A stretch of DNA of 64,000 nt from Streptomyces olivaceoviridis (lineage in GTDB: Bacteria > Actinomycetota > Actinomycetes > Streptomycetales > Streptomycetaceae), in assembly GCF_014650115.1 (NCBI RefSeq), contig NZ_BMUI01000015.1, forward strand, positions 124,001-188,000. Direction: 5' to 3'. Position numbers and translations under genes: made by a program. Every line of letters begins with the position of its first letter. Position 1 is the stretch's first letter. The notes under the pieces are model-generated. The model ran no database searches and was not told the DNA's origin. It worked only from the letters and a program-made list of their open reading frames with translations. This document shows positions 55,190-64,000 of this stretch, one piece after another.

Positions 55190-56335
55190 TCAGAGCGGGA
55201 CGACCGCCGTGACCGTGGTGCCGGTGCCGGGCGTGTGACACACCCGCAGGGTGCCGTCCAGACTCGCGGCCCGCTCCGTCAGGGCGGCCAGCGCCGCCGC
55301 GTCCGCCTCCCCGGCCGGCGGCGCCCCGTCGTCCACGACGGTGACCACGAGGCTCGCGCCGAGGTCGGCGGTCACCCGGACGCGGTCGGCGCCGCCGTTC
55401 TCCACGGCTCGCTCGACGGCCTCCGCGACGAGGAGATACAGGTGCGACTCGACCAGTCGGGGCAGCCGTCCGGACAGGGAGCCCGAGACCGTCATCGGCA
55501 CCGGGCAGCGCCCGGCGAGGGCGGCGAGCGCCGCGGGAAGCCCTCCGGCGCGCAGGGCTCCGGGGCTCAGGGCGTCGGTGACCTCCCGCACGCCGGCCAG
55601 GGCCGCCTCCGTGTCGCGGACCACGTCGTGGAGCAGATCGATCACCCGAGCGGGTGCCGGGCCCAGTTCCTGCCGGGCGATGCCCAGGCCGAGCAGGGCT
55701 CGCACCAAGCGCTCCTGGACCGTGTGCTGGAGGGTCCGGGCGTAGCGGTGCTGCCGTTCCACCTGCCGGTGCGCGAGGAGCGGGAACGGCCCGTCGTCGG
55801 GCATCCCGTGCCCGGCGCGGGCCGGCTCGGCGAGGGGCACGAAGGCGTACAGGGCCGCGTCGCCGCCCGGCCGGGACAGCGGCACGCGGGTCCACTCGAC
55901 CGGGAGAAGGGAGCCGTCGACCCGGGTGAGCGTGCCCCGACCGCTTACGGGCCCGGTCCGCCCGGCGGTCTCCTGCTGCCCGGAGGCGGTGGCCGGGTCG
56001 CTGTCGGTACCCGGCGGGTCGGACGGACGGCCGTCCGTGTCCGGCACCTCGGCCGGACGACCGTCGGTGCCCGGCACCTCAGCCGGACGGCCGTCCGCGC
56101 CCAGCACGTCAGCCGGACGACGACCAATGCCCGGCCGGTCGGACGGACGGCCATCGGTGCCCGGCACCTCAGCCGGACGGCCGTCCGTGCCCAGTAGGTC
56201 AGCCGGACGGCCGTGTCCCAGCGCCTCGGCGGCGGCGGGGTTCGCGTAGCGCACCGAGTGATCGGCGTCCACGGCCCAGACCGGCTGCCGTATGACGTCA
56301 AAGACGCTTCCCAGCTCATCGGCGATCGACGTCAT
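55190..56335 (-). CDS. degenerate PAS/HisKA_3 kinase-like protein
   Basis: This 381-residue protein starts with a PAS-like domain (DVIRQPVWAVDADHSVRYAN), then residues 41-110 form seven 10-residue repeats (DGRPAEVPGT type), then VDGSLLPVEWTRVPLSRPGG returns to PAS sequence. The HisKA_3-like part reads RTLQHTVQERL where kinases have RDLHDGAQQRL, so the His is Gln. The N-box Asn is Arg (VAEAVERAVENG) and the G1 box is DDGAPP. It should not autophosphorylate. GGAAGGA lies about 10 bases before the ATG. Confidence 0.85.
   Translation of the reverse strand: MTSIADELGSVFDVIRQPVWAVDADHSVRYANPAAAEALGHGRPADLLGTDGRPAEVPGTDGRPSDRPGIGRRPADVLGADGRPAEVPGTDGRPAEVPDTDGRPSDPPGTDSDPATASGQQETAGRTGPVSGRGTLTRVDGSLLPVEWTRVPLSRPGGDAALYAFVPLAEPARAGHGMPDDGPFPLLAHRQVERQHRYARTLQHTVQERLVRALLGLGIARQELGPAPARVIDLLHDVVRDTEAALAGVREVTDALSPGALRAGGLPAALAALAGRCPVPMTVSGSLSGRLPRLVESHLYLLVAEAVERAVENGGADRVRVTADLGASLVVTVVDDGAPPAGEADAAALAALTERAASLDGTLRVCHTPGTGTTVTAVVPL
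56006..56215 (-). repeat. seven 30-bp repeats in the PAS region
   Basis: Seven in-register 30-bp units encode variants of DGRPAEVPGT from residue 41 to 110 of the kinase-like protein. Variation between units is mostly at second and later codons, which suggests repeated slippage followed by drift. Confidence 0.9.
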
Positions 56336-56621
56336 CGCGCTCGTTCCTTCCCCCAGGGCTCGGCACCCTGCCCTCGCGGCGTCGGAGAGCGACGCCGGCG
56401 GACAGCGGCCGCCGCACGTCCCCACGCGAGGCGGAGCCACGCACCTGACTGCGCCGGCGCCGCTGGCATCGACTCTCACAGACACACCCGGACGACGCAT
56501 CCGTCATTTGACTGGAAGCCGCCTCGTGCGAGGTGCGCGGTGCTGCTACGGCGCGGTGCCCGAGGGGACGGTCCGCCGAAGAGCGCGGCCGGTCAGCCGG
56601 TTGCCGCCGGGCGGGGCGGGG

Positions 56622-58553
56622 TCACTCCCGTCCCCCGGCGGCGGGCGTGACTCCCGCGACGCGGTAGGCGTCCGCCTCCTCCAGCGTCTCGTGCTCCAGC
56701 AGCGCGGTGGCCAGACCGTCCAGACGGTGGCGGTTCTCCTCCAGGGTGCGGCACGCCTGGGCGTAGCACTCCTCGACGATCCGGCGCATCTCACCGTCGA
56801 CCAGGTCGAGGGTGCGCGGGGCGGCGGACATCCCGTAGGGCTGCTGACTGTCGTCGGGCAGCACCGACAGGTGTCCCACCCGGTCGCTCATCCCCCACCG
56901 CGTCACCATCCCGCGGGCGATGCCGGTGACGTGTTCCAGGTCGTTCTCGGCACCGGTGGTGATCACCCCGAACACGACCCGCTCGGCCGCCATGCCGCCG
57001 AGGGCGCCGATGATCCGGCCGCGCAGGTACTCCTCCGTGTACGCGTACTTGTCGGCGTCCGGTGTCGACAGGGTCACCCCCAGGGCCCGGCCGCGCGGCA
57101 CGATGGTGATCTTCCGGACCGGGTCGGCGCCGGGCTGGAGCATGCCGAGCAGGGCGTGGCCGCTCTCGTGGTAGGCGGTGCGCCGGCGCTCCTCCTCGGG
57201 CATCACCAGCGGGCGCTGCGCGCCGAGTTGCACCTTCTCCAGGGCGTCGGACAGATCGTGTCCGGTCACCCGGTCCCGGTCGCGCTTGACCGCGAGCAGC
57301 GCGGCCTCGTTGGCGAGGTTGGCCAGTTCGGCGCCGGTCATGCCCGGGGTCGTACGGGCGATGCGGGCCAGGTCGACGTCCCCGGCGAGCGGCATGGACC
57401 GGGTGTGGATGCGCAGGATGGCCTCGCGGCCCTTGCGGTCCGGCGGGGAGACGGTGACCACCCGGTCGAACCGGCCGGGCCGGGTCAGCGCCGGGTCCAG
57501 GATCTCGGCCCGGTTGGTCGCGGCGACCACGACGACGCCGTCGGAGGCGGAGAAGCCGTCCATCTCCGTGAGGATCTGGTTCAGCGTCTGCTCGCGTTCG
57601 TCGTGTCCGCCCACCGCCGAACCGGTGCGCGCCCGGCCGATGGTGTCGATCTCGTCGATGAAGACGATCGACGGGGCCACCTTGCGTGCCTCGGCGAACA
57701 GCTCGCGCACCCGGGAGGCGCCCACGCCGACGATCATCTCGATGAACTCGGAGGCCGAGGCGGAGAAGAAGGGCACCCCGGCCTCGCCGGCCACCGCCCG
57801 TGCCAGCAGCGTCTTCCCGGTGCCGGGGGGACCGGCGAGCAGTACGCCGCGGGGCATCTTCGCGCCCATCCGGCGGTATGCCTCGGGCCGCTTGAGGAAG
57901 TCGACGACGTCGTTGAGTTCGCCCTCGACCTCGTCGATGCCGGCCACGTCGGCGAACGTCGTGCGCCCCTGCTCCGCCTCCACCGGCTTCGGCGGCTTGC
58001 GGCCCAGGACCCCGCTCATGCCGCCGCCGAGACCGCCGCCCGCCTTGCGGGCGACGAACACCCATACGGCGATGAGCAGCGCGGTCGGCAGCAGCGACAC
58101 CAGCAACGACTGGCCGAGGCCCGGTCCCTGCGCCACCGGCGACGCGGACACCGAGACCTTCTGCCGCGTGATCTCCCGCCACAGCCCGTCGTCGTCGGCG
58201 AAGGCGGGCTCGTACGTCTTGAACCGGACGTAGGTGGCGCCGTGGTCACCACCGGGCACCTCGCGGGCCTTCTTCAGCGTTCCCTGGATCTGCGAGCCCT
58301 GGGAGTAGACGGTCTTGACGTTGCCCGAGTCCAGTTGCGCGGTGAAGTCGGTGTAGTCGATGGACGTGGTGCCGTCGCCGTGCATGGTGTTGTAGAGCAG
58401 GCCGGTCCCCAGGTAGATGACGAGGATGACCACGATCTGCACCAGGCAGCCGCTGCGGGAGCGCCGGCCGTTCGGCGCGGGCGGCCCGCCCGGCACTCCC
58501 TCGGAACGCCACGGGGACCGCGGGTCGTGTCGGGGCGGTACGGGTGCGGCCAT
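56622..58553 (-). CDS. ftsH: ATP-dependent zinc metalloprotease FtsH
   Basis: This 643-residue protein has two membrane helices (about 36-55 and 150-170), an AAA domain with Walker A GPPGTGKT, Walker B SIVFIDEIDTIG and SRH region, and the zinc-protease motif HESGH. It degrades membrane and unneeded proteins. AAGGAG lies about 8 bases before the ATG. As Streptomyces has a core ftsH elsewhere, this may be an accessory paralogue; that is inference. Confidence 0.95.
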   Translation of the reverse strand: MAAPVPPRHDPRSPWRSEGVPGGPPAPNGRRSRSGCLVQIVVILVIYLGTGLLYNTMHGDGTTSIDYTDFTAQLDSGNVKTVYSQGSQIQGTLKKAREVPGGDHGATYVRFKTYEPAFADDDGLWREITRQKVSVSASPVAQGPGLGQSLLVSLLPTALLIAVWVFVARKAGGGLGGGMSGVLGRKPPKPVEAEQGRTTFADVAGIDEVEGELNDVVDFLKRPEAYRRMGAKMPRGVLLAGPPGTGKTLLARAVAGEAGVPFFSASASEFIEMIVGVGASRVRELFAEARKVAPSIVFIDEIDTIGRARTGSAVGGHDEREQTLNQILTEMDGFSASDGVVVVAATNRAEILDPALTRPGRFDRVVTVSPPDRKGREAILRIHTRSMPLAGDVDLARIARTTPGMTGAELANLANEAALLAVKRDRDRVTGHDLSDALEKVQLGAQRPLVMPEEERRRTAYHESGHALLGMLQPGADPVRKITIVPRGRALGVTLSTPDADKYAYTEEYLRGRIIGALGGMAAERVVFGVITTGAENDLEHVTGIARGMVTRWGMSDRVGHLSVLPDDSQQPYGMSAAPRTLDLVDGEMRRIVEECYAQACRTLEENRHRLDGLATALLEHETLEEADAYRVAGVTPAAGGRE

Positions 58554-58660
58554 CGGACTTCTCCTTGAGGGCGACGCGGTGCTCGTCGGTGGACGGGGGC
58601 GGTGCGGGGGTGACGGTGCCGGGCGGTGCGGGGGGGCGGTAGGTCACGGGAGGCGGTAGG

Positions 58661-59101
58661 TCACGGGAGGCGGTTGGCGCGCCGGACCAGGGCGGTGGAC
58701 AACAGGCCGAGCACCAGGGCGAGCGCGCCGAGGACCACACCGTCGACGGCGGCGGCGCGTCCCGGATGCCGGACCACCGCCCAGGGCGAGCACGCCATCC
58801 ACAGACCCGTCACCCCCAGTGCGGCGCTCAGCCCGGTCATGCGCTCGGGGGCCACCGTGAAGCCGACGGTCAGGAGGCAGATGGCGCAGCCCACGACCAG
58901 GTCGTGCACGGCGAGGTCGTGGTGGGCGGCGGCGAAACCCAGCACCCACGGCGACACGGCGTAGAACAGACCGACCAGGAACACCGGGCCGTTCACCAGG
59001 GCCACGTCGTGGCCGCCCAGGACCCGGACGCGACGCTCCCGCGTCCCGAAGGCGTCCGGGCGGCGCGCCACGTCGTTCCTTCCACGGGTAAAGCCAGACA
59101 C
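58661..59101 (-). CDS. SPW-repeat membrane protein
   Basis: This 146-residue protein has four hydrophobic helices in two repeats, each with an SPW motif (VSPWVLGFAAAHHD and CSPWAVVRHPGR). Its function is unknown; the family is common in actinobacterial stress regions. GGAG lies 6 bases before the GTG 59101; a GTG 33 bases earlier (59134) is the alternative start. A TCACA-family element lies about 88 bp upstream. Confidence 0.8.
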   Translation of the reverse strand: MSGFTRGRNDVARRPDAFGTRERRVRVLGGHDVALVNGPVFLVGLFYAVSPWVLGFAAAHHDLAVHDLVVGCAICLLTVGFTVAPERMTGLSAALGVTGLWMACSPWAVVRHPGRAAAVDGVVLGALALVLGLLSTALVRRANRLP

Positions 59102-59188
59102 CTGGGTCTCCTCACTCGCCGCTCCAGTCGACACCTCACGGCGCCGGCGCCGCGTACGACATGGTGGTACCGACCCCTCGGGGACACA

Positions 59189-59200
59189 TCACACATGTGA
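59189..59200. promoter_or_regulatory. TCACA-CA-TGTGA element
   Basis: TCACACATGTGA has the arms of the recurrent motif but a 2-bp spacer instead of six. It lies 88 bp upstream of the SPW gene and 54 bp after the WhiB-like stop, so it belongs to the SPW promoter. Confidence 0.4.
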
Positions 59201-59254
59201 GTGATTGGCCCGTGGCACGTGTCGCGCCGTACCGGGGGCGGTGACGCGCCTGCG

Positions 59255-59536
59255 TCAGGCCGCGCCCGCGGTACCCGTGTCGAACTGCCGGCGGTCCGCG
59301 TCCGACATCCCGCCCCAGATTCCGTACGACTCCCCGTGCTTCAGGGCCGTGGCCGCGCAGATGTCGGCGACCTCGCACCGGCCGCAGATGCGCCGGGCCC
59401 GCTCCTCCCGGTCGCGGCGCGCCCGCCCCCGCTCCCCCGGCGGGGAGAAGAAGGTGGAGCTGCTCATGCCGCGGCAGGCCGCGCGCTGCTGCCACTGCCA
59501 GTCGCTGAGGAGGGGCCGCGGGTTGCTCGGCATCAT
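59255..59536 (-). CDS. WhiB-like iron-sulfur regulator
   Basis: This 93-residue protein has the four WhiB cysteines (about 21, 51, 54, 60; C-x29-C-x2-C-x5-C) and the GIWGG motif (GESYGIWGG) followed by a basic tail. It binds a 4Fe-4S cluster and works with sigma factors. GGAAGGA lies 8-9 bases before the first ATG; a second ATG follows directly. It stands between the SPW and SsgA-like genes. Confidence 0.95.
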   Translation of the reverse strand: MMPSNPRPLLSDWQWQQRAACRGMSSSTFFSPPGERGRARRDREERARRICGRCEVADICAATALKHGESYGIWGGMSDADRRQFDTGTAGAA

Positions 59537-59628
59537 CTTCGTCTTCCTTCCGACAAGGGGTGTGCGACGGTCCTTCGGGACACACGTCCCGGTGTCTGCT
59601 CGTTCGTGCTGTGCCGGCGGTGGACGCC

Positions 59629-60033
59629 TCACTCCGCCAGCTGGACCAGCTCGTCCCAGTCCACCCCGTCCAGCTCGGCCCCGCGCGGCACCATGGTGTA
59701 GGTCCCGGCGAGCCACGTGGTGACCGGTTCGGCGGGGATCTCGAAGAGTGCCGTGCGGGCGCCTCCCACCCGCACGCAGAAGGAGGACGGTTCGCCGTCG
59801 AGGTCACACACCGGCCAGAGCACCACATCGCCCTCGCCCACCCGGGCGGACAGGCCGTCGGCCAGCAGATCCCGGGAGAAGACCCAGCGCACCGGCCGCT
59901 CGCCGTCGGTGTCGAGGACCAGCGTGACGGCCAGCGGGTCATGGGTGTCGTAGGAGATCTCGGAGTTCAGTGTGAGGGTGAGGTCCGAGGTCACCCAGTG
60001 TGTGACCTCCAGCGAGAGCTGGCACTTCTTCAT
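59629..60033 (-). CDS. SsgA-like protein (SALP)
   Basis: This 134-residue protein has the SALP signatures VRWVFSRDLLADGL and GEGDVVLWP with DGEPSSFCVRV, and the typical length. SALPs guide septum placement and spore development in morphologically complex actinomycetes. This copy lies outside any division cluster and near stress genes. Confidence 0.9.
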   Translation of the reverse strand: MKKCQLSLEVTHWVTSDLTLTLNSEISYDTHDPLAVTLVLDTDGERPVRWVFSRDLLADGLSARVGEGDVVLWPVCDLDGEPSSFCVRVGGARTALFEIPAEPVTTWLAGTYTMVPRGAELDGVDWDELVQLAE

Positions 60034-60145
60034 GGTCGCCTCCTCGGGGCTCGGCCGGTCGACCGGCCTGGAAACGTGGGTTGTCGTGTTCTGCGGTCCT
60101 GCCGCGCGGCTGCCTGGGAGTGCGCCGCCCCGGCCGGGGCCCGCC

Positions 60146-60760
60146 TCAGTCGATCGCGCGCAGGGTGCGGGGGTGCCGCCGTACCGCGGCGAACGCCTCG
60201 ACCGCGCCGGTGGCCATCAGTACGGAGCCGCCGACGTCGGCCAGCTGCCCCAGGGACGAGAAGGGGAAGGCGGTGATGAACAGACCCGCCGAGACGATCA
60301 CCGCGTTCAGTACGTCGTCGTAGACGAAGACATGACTCACCGAGGACGAGGTGGCGGAGACGGCCATGGTGAGTCCCCGCAGCAGCCAGCCGCAGCCGGT
60401 CCACAGTCCGAGCAGGAACACGGTGTCGGCCCAGCCGTGGAAGAGGACCGCGCCGAGCAGCAGCGCGGCGATGCCTCCGGCGGACAGCATCCAGCGGACC
60501 GCCGCCGACGCCTTCGACTCGTGGACCGCCAGCAGTTGCAGGATCCCCTGCACGGCCAGGTGCACCCCGAAGAACGTGCCGGCCTGCGTCACCGTACGGA
60601 CGTGCGCGACGATCAGCGCGCCCCCGACGGTCGCCGAGACCAGGGAACCGGCCAGCATCGCCCTCCGGGTGAGGACACCGCCCGGGCCGGCGACCATGCG
60701 TACGCCGGTGCTGCCCAGGGGGTGACGGACCTCGGCCCGAATGGTGTCCAGCTGTGCCAT
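60146..60760 (-). CDS. HdeD-like (DUF308) membrane protein
   Basis: This 204-residue protein has about six short hydrophobic helices, matching the HdeD/DUF308 type seen in acid-stress and envelope genes. The ATG at MAQLDTIRAE is preferred over a GTG 39 bases earlier. It is separated from the SsgA-like gene by about 110 bp. The function is unknown. Confidence 0.75.
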   Translation of the reverse strand: MAQLDTIRAEVRHPLGSTGVRMVAGPGGVLTRRAMLAGSLVSATVGGALIVAHVRTVTQAGTFFGVHLAVQGILQLLAVHESKASAAVRWMLSAGGIAALLLGAVLFHGWADTVFLLGLWTGCGWLLRGLTMAVSATSSSVSHVFVYDDVLNAVIVSAGLFITAFPFSSLGQLADVGGSVLMATGAVEAFAAVRRHPRTLRAID

Positions 60761-61358
60761 GCCCAGTTCCCGTTCGTCAGCCGCAGGCGTCCGGTGCACT
60801 GCGGGCCTTGTTGTCGTCGTTGTCGCTCAGACGTGCCGGTTCCGGTGGGCCGGTCGGCGCGAAAGGTGTCCGGCGGTGGCGGCTGTCCGTCGCGTCGCGT
60901 TCTCCTGGACAGCACCCCTGCGTCCGCCGGCCCTCCGGACCCCCGTGGCGGCGGGTCGGGGCTGACCGGGAACCCCCCGGATACAAGCGTTAGTCTCGGA
61001 ATCGGGCCGCATCCGGGTCTGTCGTGTGATCCCTCGCCCTTCGTAGGGGCTCCCCCACGCCCGTGTAGGGTCCGCCCCACACCCGGGCGGGCATCGGCCG
61101 TGTGACGTGCGGCGACGTGCCCGCGCCGGCCGCGGCGCGCCGGCCGGATCCGGGGTGGCACACGCGCAGACGTCGGGTTGTCCCCACATCGCTCGTGGAG
61201 TACGCCCCCCTGCGCCTTTCAGGTGTGCTTGACAGCCACTGGAGGCGACGGCGGCACATCCTGTGTCACGAACCGAACCGAGGTCACATCACGTGTGCGG
61301 GTCCTCGGCCAGGCGGAAACGCGGCCGGCCGCGCGGCACACGACCACTGGAGGCTGCC
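60761..61358. other. long regulatory-looking gap before the LuxR-type gene
   Basis: No credible gene lies here. TCACATCACGTGTG (61284-61297) resembles the recurrent element and is 62 bp before the LuxR-type start. TTGACA (61229-61234) is a possible -35 with no good -10. GGAAC (60969-60973) and CGTT after about 14 bases give a weak ECF-like pattern, which I do not rely on. Confidence 0.35.
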
Positions 61359-64000
61359 TTGATCCAGGCGACTGACATCCCGCCGACGACGGACGGCACC
61401 GCCGTCCCCGTGCCCGCGGCGGTCCCGCGCGGGCACGGGCGCCAGCGGGAGCAGATCCTCCAGCGGGTGCTGCGGCTCCTCCACCGTGACGAGGGCGGGG
61501 TGCTGTGGATCGAGGGGCCCGCCGGCGCCGGAAAGTCCCGCCTGCTGGCCTTCGCCGCCGAGGAGGCGGCGCCGGCCGGGGCCCTGGTCCTGACCGGCGG
61601 CGGCGTCGCCGGGCACGGCATGCCACCGCTGGCTCCCCTGCTGGACGCCCTCGGTCCGATACCGGCCCTCCGGAGCCGCGAGCCCGGTACCGCGCATCGC
61701 GAGCCGGGGTCGTCGTACCCCGAGGCCGGTTCTCCGTACCAGCTGATGCGGCAGGTGGAGGACCACCTGCGGGACCTCGCCCACGACCGGCCGCTCGTCG
61801 TCGTCCTCGACGACGTGCAGCACTGCGACGAACTGACGTTGCTCGCGGTGCGGGGGCTCACCGCCCGGCTCGCCGGGCTGCCGCTGCTGTGGGTGCTCGC
61901 CGCACGGTCCCACGTCGACGTGCCGGCCGTGGAGTCGCTGCGGCGCGATCTGCTCACCGAGCGGGCGGTCCCCCTCGACGTCACGGCCCTGGAGCCGGAC
62001 GCCGTACGGCTGCTGGTCCGGGACCTGCTGGGGCCGCGGGCCGCGCAGGCGGATCCGTACCTGCCCCTCTGCGGCGGCCTGCCGGGCGCCGTCAGACAGC
62101 TGTGCGCCCTCCTCGCCTCGCGGACCGGGACCGCCGGCGCCGTCCGTACCGGCGGGGACCCGGTGGCCGGGGCCGTGGCCGCCCGCAGGCTCGACCAGTT
62201 GACGCAGCAGGCGAAGGAACTGGTGCTGTTCGCCTCCGCGCTGGGCGACAGCCTCACCGTCCGGCACCTGTCCCGGGTGCTCGGCCGCGGCGAGTCCGCC
62301 CTGCTGCGCCCCCTCCGCGAGGTGCTGGCGGCAGGGCTGATGCGGGCCGGGCAGCAGCACCTCGCCTTCGCGCACCCGTCGGTGCGCGACGCCGTCGTCG
62401 CCACCCTGCCGTCGCCCGTACGGCTGTCCGTGCGCCGGCGCTCGGTCGACCTGCGGCTCGCGGACGGCACGCCCCCGGCGGTGCTCGCCGCCGAGATCGC
62501 CGAACTGGCCGAGCCCGGCGACGAGCACGCGATCCGCGTCCTGGCGACCGCCGCCCGGGAGCTGGCGCCCCACTCGCCCGCGACGGCCGCGGCCCACCTG
62601 CGCCGTGCGGTGGAGCTGAGCCGGGACGCCGCTCCCCGGCGGATGCGGCTGGCCGCGCGGCTGATTCCGCTGCTGTGGGAGACGGGCGAGTCCGACGAGG
62701 CCCGCGCCCTGGCCCGCGAGGTGGTTCAGGTGCCGCCGGACGCGGCCACCCACGCGCGGGTGTGCCTGGAACTGACCCGGATGGGCGGCCGGTTCCCGGT
62801 GGCCGAGGCCGAGGCGCATCTGCGCCGGGCCCTGGGCCATCGCGGGGTGCCGCAGCCGGTGAAGGACCAGTTGCTGTCGACGACCCTGCTGAACCGTCTG
62901 CTGGCGGGCGAGGCCGAGGAGGCCGGCGGAGCCCTGGCCGGGTCCCTGGCGCGCGCCCGGGGCACACACCCGCTCAACGACCTGACCCAGCGCACCCTCC
63001 GGTCGATGAGCGCCTGCCACCGGCAACGGTGGACCGAGGCGCTCGGACACAGCGAGTCGGTGCCGGCGAAGGTCGCCGAGCTGGACCCGTCACACGGGCC
63101 CGCCCTCCCCGAAGTGGTCGTGGCGACGGTCTGGAGGGCCGCGCTGCTGGGCCTGGCCGGTGACGGCACGGCCGCCGCGGAACTGGTGGAGGGCGGCCTG
63201 GCGGACGCGGAGCAGCGGGGCCGGCGGGCGTACCTGCCGCTGTGGCGCACCGCGCGGGCCCGGCTGCTGCTGGACGGCGGCCGGCTGCCGGAGGCGGCAC
63301 GGGAACTGTCGGCGGCACGGGAAGTGGCCGCTGCCGGGGCCGGATCGCTTGCTCGGGGGACGTCCGCGGCGAGCGAGGCGGCCATGGTGTGCGCCCGGGC
63401 CCGGATCGCCTTCCACACCGGGGACGACGCCGAACTGGAGGCGTGCTCGGCCCTGGCGCAGACCTACCTGGAGGGCGAGGACCGGCAGTCGCGCAGGGCA
63501 GGGGCGTGGATCGCGGTCCTGACCGCCCTGTACCGGGACGAGGCCCTGACCCGTCACCAGCTCGGCGAGGCCGCCGCCCACCTGCGCCGCGGCTTCCTCC
63601 ACGCGACCTGCCTCGACGCCGGGGACGTGGTGCTGCTGGTGGCGGTTGCCCTGGCCTCCGGGCAGCGGGACATGGCCGCCGCGGCGGTGGAGTTCGCCGA
63701 GGAACGGGCCCGGCTCAACCCCGGCCTGCCGCTGTTCGCGGGCGCCGCCGCGCACGCCCGGGGCCTGTTCGCCCGGGACGCGGACCTGCTCGCCGAGGCG
63801 GCGGAACGCCACGGGACCGCCCGCCCCCTGCTGCGGGCCCGCGCCCTGGAGGACGCCGGGGAGCGCGCCGCCGCGGCCGACGCCGCCACGGCCCGGTCCC
63901 GCTTCGAGGAGGCGTTCCGGCTCTACACCGAGTGCGGGGCGGAGCGCGACGCGCGGCGGGTGCACGGCAGGCTCCGCAAGCTCGGCATCCGGCCCCTCGG
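61359..64000 (+). CDS. large AAA-ATPase LuxR-type regulator (partial)
   Basis: From a TTG start (GGAGG 5 bases upstream) the frame is open to the right edge for about 880 residues. It has Walker A GPAGAGKS (about 53-60), Walker B VVVLDDVQHCDE and long TPR-like helices with many Ala/Glu. This is the LAL/LuxR architecture whose C-terminal HTH lies beyond the window; the last residues (HGRLRKLGIRPL) just precede it. An ATP-dependent activator of a pathway is likely; its target is unknown. Confidence 0.85.
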   Translation, partial: MIQATDIPPTTDGTAVPVPAAVPRGHGRQREQILQRVLRLLHRDEGGVLWIEGPAGAGKSRLLAFAAEEAAPAGALVLTGGGVAGHGMPPLAPLLDALGPIPALRSREPGTAHREPGSSYPEAGSPYQLMRQVEDHLRDLAHDRPLVVVLDDVQHCDELTLLAVRGLTARLAGLPLLWVLAARSHVDVPAVESLRRDLLTERAVPLDVTALEPDAVRLLVRDLLGPRAAQADPYLPLCGGLPGAVRQLCALLASRTGTAGAVRTGGDPVAGAVAARRLDQLTQQAKELVLFASALGDSLTVRHLSRVLGRGESALLRPLREVLAAGLMRAGQQHLAFAHPSVRDAVVATLPSPVRLSVRRRSVDLRLADGTPPAVLAAEIAELAEPGDEHAIRVLATAARELAPHSPATAAAHLRRAVELSRDAAPRRMRLAARLIPLLWETGESDEARALAREVVQVPPDAATHARVCLELTRMGGRFPVAEAEAHLRRALGHRGVPQPVKDQLLSTTLLNRLLAGEAEEAGGALAGSLARARGTHPLNDLTQRTLRSMSACHRQRWTEALGHSESVPAKVAELDPSHGPALPEVVVATVWRAALLGLAGDGTAAAELVEGGLADAEQRGRRAYLPLWRTARARLLLDGGRLPEAARELSAAREVAAAGAGSLARGTSAASEAAMVCARARIAFHTGDDAELEACSALAQTYLEGEDRQSRRAGAWIAVLTALYRDEALTRHQLGEAAAHLRRGFLHATCLDAGDVVLLVAVALASGQRDMAAAAVEFAEERARLNPGLPLFAGAAAHARGLFARDADLLAEAAERHGTARPLLRARALEDAGERAAAADAATARSRFEEAFRLYTECGAERDARRVHGRLRKLGIRPL

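Noticed and set aside
56006..56215. CRISPR-like array
   Set aside because: The repeats are contiguous, in frame and coding with no spacers; they are a coding repeat in the kinase-like gene.
60969..60991. ECF-type promoter (GGAAC and CGTT)
   Set aside because: The spacing is not ideal and it lies about 370 bp from the next start on that strand.

Overview
The window reads as Streptomyces-type DNA: very high G+C, GTG and TTG starts, 4-base ATGA/GTGA gene overlaps, and actinomycete families (SsgA-like protein, WhiB-like protein, SPW protein, encapsulin with DyP peroxidase, F420-dependent oxidoreductase). A Tap-like gene at the left edge, a plasmid-style parAB pair and many accessory operons suggest a chromosome arm or a large linear replicon rather than the conserved core. 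That placement is inference.

Left part (1-12 kb): a small HTH regulator coupled to a Tap-like gene (cut by the edge), a PAP2 phosphatase gene broken by an in-frame stop, a DyP peroxidase-encapsulin pair, an LLM oxidoreductase, and a leftward redox group of alpha/beta hydrolase, DUF1275 protein, FdhF/YdeP-like molybdoenzyme and cytochrome bd oxidase (cydAB). Middle-left (12-26 kb): an oxidoreductase-rich region with SDR and aldo/keto reductase genes, three TetR genes, a PrsW-type membrane protease and a secreted beta-propeller. One SDR gene is frameshifted at its catalytic tyrosine. One TetR appears to share palindromic operators with three transcription units.

Centre (26-36 kb): a two-component system divergent from a lipoprotein, adaptor, ATPase and permease group of MacB type, then a SnoaL-like protein, a methyltransferase and a decayed LuxR-type regulator. 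At 35.8-44.7 kb a LacI regulator with two operator-like palindromes faces an ABC importer, a GH5-like glycosidase and a GH38 alpha-mannosidase, which together look like a mannoside or N-glycan utilisation locus. At 44.9-47.6 kb lies parAB, whose ParA carries two N-terminal ribbon-helix-helix-like segments; strong hairpins follow it.

Right part (47.9-64 kb): a five-gene oligopeptide/dipeptide ABC importer, a CHASE3 histidine kinase convergent with a degenerate kinase-like protein whose PAS region holds seven 30-bp repeats and whose phospho-acceptor and N-box residues are replaced, then FtsH, SPW, WhiB-like, SsgA-like and HdeD-like genes, and a large AAA/LuxR-type regulator cut by the right edge. 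Variants of a motif built from TCACA/TGTGA or ACGTGTGA arms recur about 35-90 bp upstream of many of these genes and may mark a shared regulon.
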